The notes under the pieces were generated by a model. That model worked only from the letters and a program-made list of their open reading frames with translations. It searched no databases and was not told the origin of the DNA. The position numbers and the translations under genes were made by a program. Positions 63,223 through 64,000 of a DNA stretch of 64,000 nt are shown piece by piece (within the stretch, counting starts at the first letter, position 1; the number at the start of each line of letters is the position of its first letter). Origin of the DNA: Streptomyces microflavus (GTDB taxonomy: Bacteria > Actinomycetota > Actinomycetes > Streptomycetales > Streptomycetaceae); the NCBI RefSeq assembly GCF_014650075.1, contig NZ_BMUG01000008.1:124001-188000 (forward strand), read 5' to 3'.

Positions 63223-63851
63223 GCTTCCTCCCCCGCCTTCACGCCCGCGGGTCCGGCGATGCGCCGGAGCTGCCCCGCGAGAATGACCTTCCCTGTCAAC
63301 TCGTCCACGTACGCAGGACTCAGCAGCTCGAAGGCGTCCCCCTCCCCCTCGGTCACCACGAACCGGTCGCTCTCCTCCGGCTCCGTGACCCGCAACAGTC
63401 GCAGCTCCCGCAGGTGAGCCGTCATCGCGCCTCCGACGGTCTCGCGGCTGTCCCCGGCCCGGGACCAGAGCAGTGCGTCGATCTCGGCCAGCCGTCCGGC
63501 GAACTGGGCGCGCGTGCGGAATTCGTCCAGGACCGCCCGGCGCACCGCTGCGGTGAGCGCGCCGGCCGGGGGTGTCCCCTCGGCTCCGGCAGCCTCCAGT
63601 GCCTCCGGAACGCGGGCCGCCACACCTTGGATGACCGTCATCGCGTCGATTGGATCAGGATGCGGCGGAGCTTCGACGGCACTGGTCTCGGCGGGCTCGG
63701 CCGGAGCGTCCATTTGCCGCTCCCGGCGACGCTTCAGACCTCCCGGCTTGTTCGGTGACGGCGAGACCCGTGCCCCGGACTGCGTCTGCCCGCACGCGGG
63801 GCATGGGCGGTGTGCCCGCTCTCTCTTGGGAGTCTTCTTCTTGGGAGGCAT
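63219..63851 (-). CDS. Small partner of the Hsp70-NYN gene, possibly GrpE-like
   Basis: 210 residues. A basic N-terminus with a zinc-ribbon-like pair (HRPCPACGQ) is followed by a Pro/Ala linker, a helical section (GALTAAVRRAVLDEFRTRAQ, AGRLAEIDALLWSRAGD) and a short beta-like C-terminus (FVVTEGEGDAFELLSP, YVDELTGKVILAGQLRRI). The helix-then-beta arrangement and pairing with an Hsp70 gene recall GrpE nucleotide-exchange factors, but conserved GrpE motifs are not evident. Translationally coupled to the Hsp70-NYN gene (ATGA). Confidence 0.6.
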   Translation of the reverse strand: MPPKKKTPKRERAHRPCPACGQTQSGARVSPSPNKPGGLKRRRERQMDAPAEPAETSAVEAPPHPDPIDAMTVIQGVAARVPEALEAAGAEGTPPAGALTAAVRRAVLDEFRTRAQFAGRLAEIDALLWSRAGDSRETVGGAMTAHLRELRLLRVTEPEESDRFVVTEGEGDAFELLSPAYVDELTGKVILAGQLRRIAGPAGVKAGEEA

Positions 63852-63856
63852 CAGGG

Positions 63857-63913
63857 CTACTCTGCTTCGTTCGGCTCGGACGGTGCATCAGAGGGCTGCG
63901 CCGAAGCGCTCAT
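63857..63913 (-). CDS. Possible 18-residue coupled open reading frame
   Basis: ATG in ATGA overlap with the end of the upstream partial frame; it encodes a short acidic, Ser/Pro-rich peptide (MSASAQPSDAPSEPNEAE). It may be a coupling leader, or the true C-terminus of the upstream gene in another frame. Weak evidence. Confidence 0.2.
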   Translation of the reverse strand: MSASAQPSDAPSEPNEAE

Positions 63914-64000
63914 CGGGGGGAGTTGTGGCGGTCGAGGCGCGGCGGGGTGGTCCGGAAGTCGTCGAGGAGTTCCACGGCTGCACGCGCGCGTATGGCCTCC
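63910..64000 (-). CDS. 3' end of an upstream gene in the Hsp70-NYN operon (partial)
   Basis: Thirty visible codons ending at the TGA at 63910 (AIRARAAVELLDDFRTTPPR) look helical and coding, and the stop overlaps the next ATG. The gene continues past the window edge, so the operon has at least one more member. Family cannot be told. Confidence 0.4.
   Translation of the reverse strand, partial: EAIRARAAVELLDDFRTTPPRLDRHNSPR

Overview
The window is very GC-rich, uses GTG/TTG starts often and carries typical actinobacterial families: a type VII secretion locus, two AfsR/SARP-type regulators, a FurA-katG pair, a DmdR/IdeR-type iron box and a PUFA-synthase-like gene cluster. It is almost certainly Streptomyces or a close relative. 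No rRNA, tRNA or CRISPR array was seen.

Layout. (1) 1-7.6 kb: end of a type VII secretion (ESX-like) locus. It has the C-terminal part of an EccC ATPase, a large proline-rich T7SS-type substrate, an unknown protein and two WXG100-like proteins, followed by two secreted lipoproteins (a COG4315-repeat/crystallin-like protein and a trypsin-like protease). (2) 8-17 kb: a hemerythrin-like gene, a large AfsR-type regulator, an ECF sigma factor with its zinc-finger anti-sigma factor, and a second AfsR-type regulator broken by a one-base frameshift. (3) 17-26 kb: FurA/KatG, then a ferric-siderophore uptake locus (two FecCD permeases, AraC regulator, binding lipoprotein, siderophore-interacting reductase fusion) around one iron box. 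(4) 26-35.5 kb: MpaB-like oxygenase with a divergent TetR, an MFS carrier with a 48-residue partner, an acyl-CoA oxidase-like enzyme, a methyltransferase, a secreted pyroglutamyl-peptidase-like protein, and an FAD monooxygenase divergent from a TetR gene with a striking operator. (5) 35.6-39.6 kb: a degraded zone with small unknown genes, an FKBP isomerase, a helicase remnant and a decayed Tn7/Mu-type transposon. (6) 39.7-59.1 kb: about 19 kb of co-directional, mostly overlapping biosynthetic genes. (7) 59.3-61.1 kb: IS5-type remnant, IS481-family element, truncated large serine recombinase. (8) 61.1-64 kb: an Hsp70-NYN nuclease fusion with a small partner gene.

The most interesting unit is the biosynthetic island. 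Its core is an iterative fatty-acid/polyketide synthase split over free proteins: an ACP of the PUFA-synthase type (LGIDSIK motif), a FabL-like reductase, a KS-KS-AT megaprotein, a KR-DH protein and a dedicated Sfp-type phosphopantetheinyl transferase. The layout recalls PUFA synthases and cyanobacterial heterocyst glycolipid synthases (HglC/HglD). Around it are a transglutaminase-like enzyme (candidate amide-forming release enzyme), a two-component flavin monooxygenase (SsuD-like plus flavin reductase), an Ldh-family dehydrogenase, an ABC exporter, and sugar- or amine-directed genes (Gfo/Idh/MocA oxidoreductase, APH-like kinase, phosphodiester-glycosidase-like protein, WbqC-like protein, PIG-L deacetylase). 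I infer a secreted, N-acylated, probably sugar-containing lipid. I do not recognise a known product. The island lies between two imperfect ~80-bp direct repeats (37.64 and 60.99 kb); the right one sits just upstream of the recombinase remnant, which suggests acquisition by transfer.

The Hsp70-NYN gene at the right edge, fused to a PIN/NYN-type ribonuclease domain and overlapping a small GrpE-like or unknown gene, is a second candidate for an undescribed system, possibly stress- or phage-related.
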